From Monoraphidium neglectum (Eukaryota; Chlorophyta; Chlorophyceae; Sphaeropleales; Selenastraceae): a stretch of DNA of 10,048 bases. The notes under the pieces were generated by a model. That model did not search any database. It saw only the letters and a program-made list of their open reading frames with translations, and was not told the origin of the DNA. Both the position numbers and the translations under genes were made by a program. The stretch lies in contig NW_014011418.1 in assembly GCF_000611645.1 (NCBI RefSeq), forward strand, positions 1 through 10,048, given 5' to 3'. Below are positions 9,501 through 10,048 of this stretch, in pieces (position 1 is the stretch's first letter; each line of letters starts with the position of its first letter).

Positions 9501-9727
9501 ATTTGCAATGCGTGCTAGCTGGCCTCCCGCGGCCCCTTATGTGCCGCCCGCGAGCACCATTGCCAAGCTCACCGCGGCACCTCCGCGCTCGGAATGGTTA
9601 GCGCGGCGTTTGCGTTTGTGACCACCGAGGCGCGCTGCATGATGCGCAGGGACTTGGAGAGGCCGACCAGCCGCACCCCCTCGCCGCGCGAGAGGGCCGG
9701 GGCCGGCAGCAGCGGCGCGGGTCGGAC
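6593..9727 (-). CDS. DEG7: DEG7-type Deg/HtrA serine protease, C-terminal part (5' end outside window)
   Basis: Six exons (9727-9573, 8989-8874, 8671-8551, 8331-7480, 7222-7048, 6703-6593) join in frame to 509 visible residues ending in TAG. Earlier exons lie past base 10048. Visible residues 1-115 match the second, degenerate trypsin-like domain of plant DEG7: GEGVRLVGLSKSL (15-27), VTNANAALTIPSAEVPRFRA (36-55) and DFGASFSGVLTD (66-77), where the HtrA GNSGGP signature is replaced by GASFSG. Residues 131 onward hold a PDZ-like module with LLSGGDMILQIDGRPVTCF (about 183-201), split by a low-complexity insert at 216-348. A second PDZ-like module has RELGFLP (about 399-405), GSPAHRYGLYALHAILEVNG (419-438) and the family-typical tail YFPTWELRLD (483-492). 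In plants DEG7 is an ATP-independent stromal protease reported to act in photosystem II repair; fungal relatives (Nma111) are nuclear. The active-site domain and targeting peptide are outside the window, so location cannot be judged here. Intron 7047-6704 holds no recognised feature. Confidence 0.95.
7680..8078 (-). other. Low-complexity insert within DEG7 PDZ module (about 133 residues)
   Basis: This in-frame part of the 852-base DEG7 exon replaces roughly 15 residues at the same place in Arabidopsis DEG7 as I recall it. It is rich in Gly, Ala, Gln, Arg and Glu. It contains basic clusters KRRR and KQRQGRRRGKRQ (about residues 243-269, bases 7917-7997), an acidic DDED, a GGMGGGMGG stretch and Q8. 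It has no stop and keeps phase at both exon ends, so it is probably translated as a disordered loop. A cryptic intron inside it cannot be excluded without RNA data. Confidence 0.75.
7722..7745 (-). repeat. (CTG)8/(CAG)8 triplet repeat coding Gln8 in DEG7
   Basis: Eight perfect CTG units on the plus strand are read as CAG codons on the minus strand, giving visible DEG7 residues 327-334. A coding triplet repeat of this kind may vary in length between strains. Confidence 0.9.
9241..9348. repeat. TG-rich/GC alternating microsatellite in DEG7 intron
   Basis: An imperfect (TG)n tract, with a longest pure run at 9266-9284, passes into an alternating GC run at 9331-9343. It lies in the 583-base intron between the exons 9727-9573 and 8989-8874. 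On the transcript it reads as CA repeats. Alternating purine-pyrimidine DNA of this type can adopt Z-form. Confidence 0.95.
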
Positions 9728-9970
9728 CTGCGGCGGGTGGGAGAGGGGCAAGAGGGTTGGTTTCACGGGCGGCCACCTTCACGCATGGACAGTTGCTCGG
9801 GGAAGGGGGGGACGTCGCTGGCAGGATTTGTAGTGCTCGCGAGAAGGGGCTGCTGGGGCGTCCGCGGGCGCTGCCAGCCTCGTCACCACAACGGCACGCA
9901 CGGATCAGATCGCCTGTCCCAATCAGGCCCCAATCAGACCCCAAAAGAAGCAGAGCAACGGGCGTCTCCG

Positions 9971-9972
<2 letters not shown>
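9728..9972 (-). other. DEG7 intron upstream of the first visible exon (part)
   Basis: The acceptor is CGCAG at 9732-9728. The frames here show none of the DEG7 residues expected before the exon (the family's HNYALIAYDPSAL-like segment), so the sequence is treated as intron up to the (AC)n tract and beyond. Its donor is outside the window. Confidence 0.7.

Positions 9973-10022
<50 letters not shown>
9973..10022. repeat. (AC)25 microsatellite in DEG7 intron
   Basis: Twenty-five perfect AC units on the plus strand, read as (GT)25 on the DEG7-sense strand. It is complementary to the CA-rich transcript strand of the repeat at 9241-9348. Confidence 0.97.
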
Positions 10023-10027
<5 letters not shown>

Positions 10028-10048
10028 TACACACAAACCCCCCATCCT

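Noticed and set aside
9241..10022. Repeat arrays as a possible CRISPR or telomere-like element
   Set aside because: They are simple dinucleotide microsatellites inside introns, without spaced repeat units or telomeric heptamers.

Overview
The window looks like nuclear DNA of a green alga (Chlorophyta, probably a GC-rich core chlorophyte). Three spliced genes can be rebuilt on the minus strand. Their exons are GC-rich, their introns are about 130-620 bases long, and all 14 donors read GTG. A TGTAA signal of the green-algal poly(A) type follows one gene, there are long (AC)n/(TG)n tracts, and the closest remembered relatives are plant and algal proteins. No bacterial-style operon, mobile element, CRISPR array, tRNA or rRNA was seen. 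The species cannot be named from the sequence.

Layout, left to right, all genes on the minus strand. (1) 1-1535: the 5' part (four exons, about 173 residues) of a katanin p60-type microtubule-severing ATPase. Its AAA ATPase domain lies beyond base 1. (2) 1536-2488: katanin upstream region plus the 3' flank of the next gene, with a TGTAA element and a small hairpin cluster. (3) 2489-4912: a complete seven-exon gene (336 residues) for an INDH/Ind1/NUBPL-type P-loop Fe-S carrier, the mitochondrial complex I assembly factor. (4) 4913-6592: a long non-coding interval with the INDH upstream region and the DEG7 3' flank, containing several palindromes and a direct repeat. (5) 6593-9727 and on past the right edge: the C-terminal part (six exons, about 509 residues) of a DEG7-type protease, with a degenerate second protease domain and two PDZ-like modules. 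A low-complexity insert of about 133 residues interrupts the first PDZ. (6) 9728-10048: a further DEG7 intron holding (AC)25.

The exon models rest on three checks that agree: GT..AG borders, matching reading phase at every junction, and alignment to remembered family members without gaps at the junctions. The genes share orientation but no evident pathway (cytoskeleton, mitochondrial Fe-S assembly, proteolysis), as is usual in a eukaryotic nuclear genome. I did not find a convincing new multi-gene system. The most unusual items are the complementary intronic repeats flanking a frame-shifting DEG7 exon and the basic, glutamine-rich insert inside a DEG7 PDZ domain.
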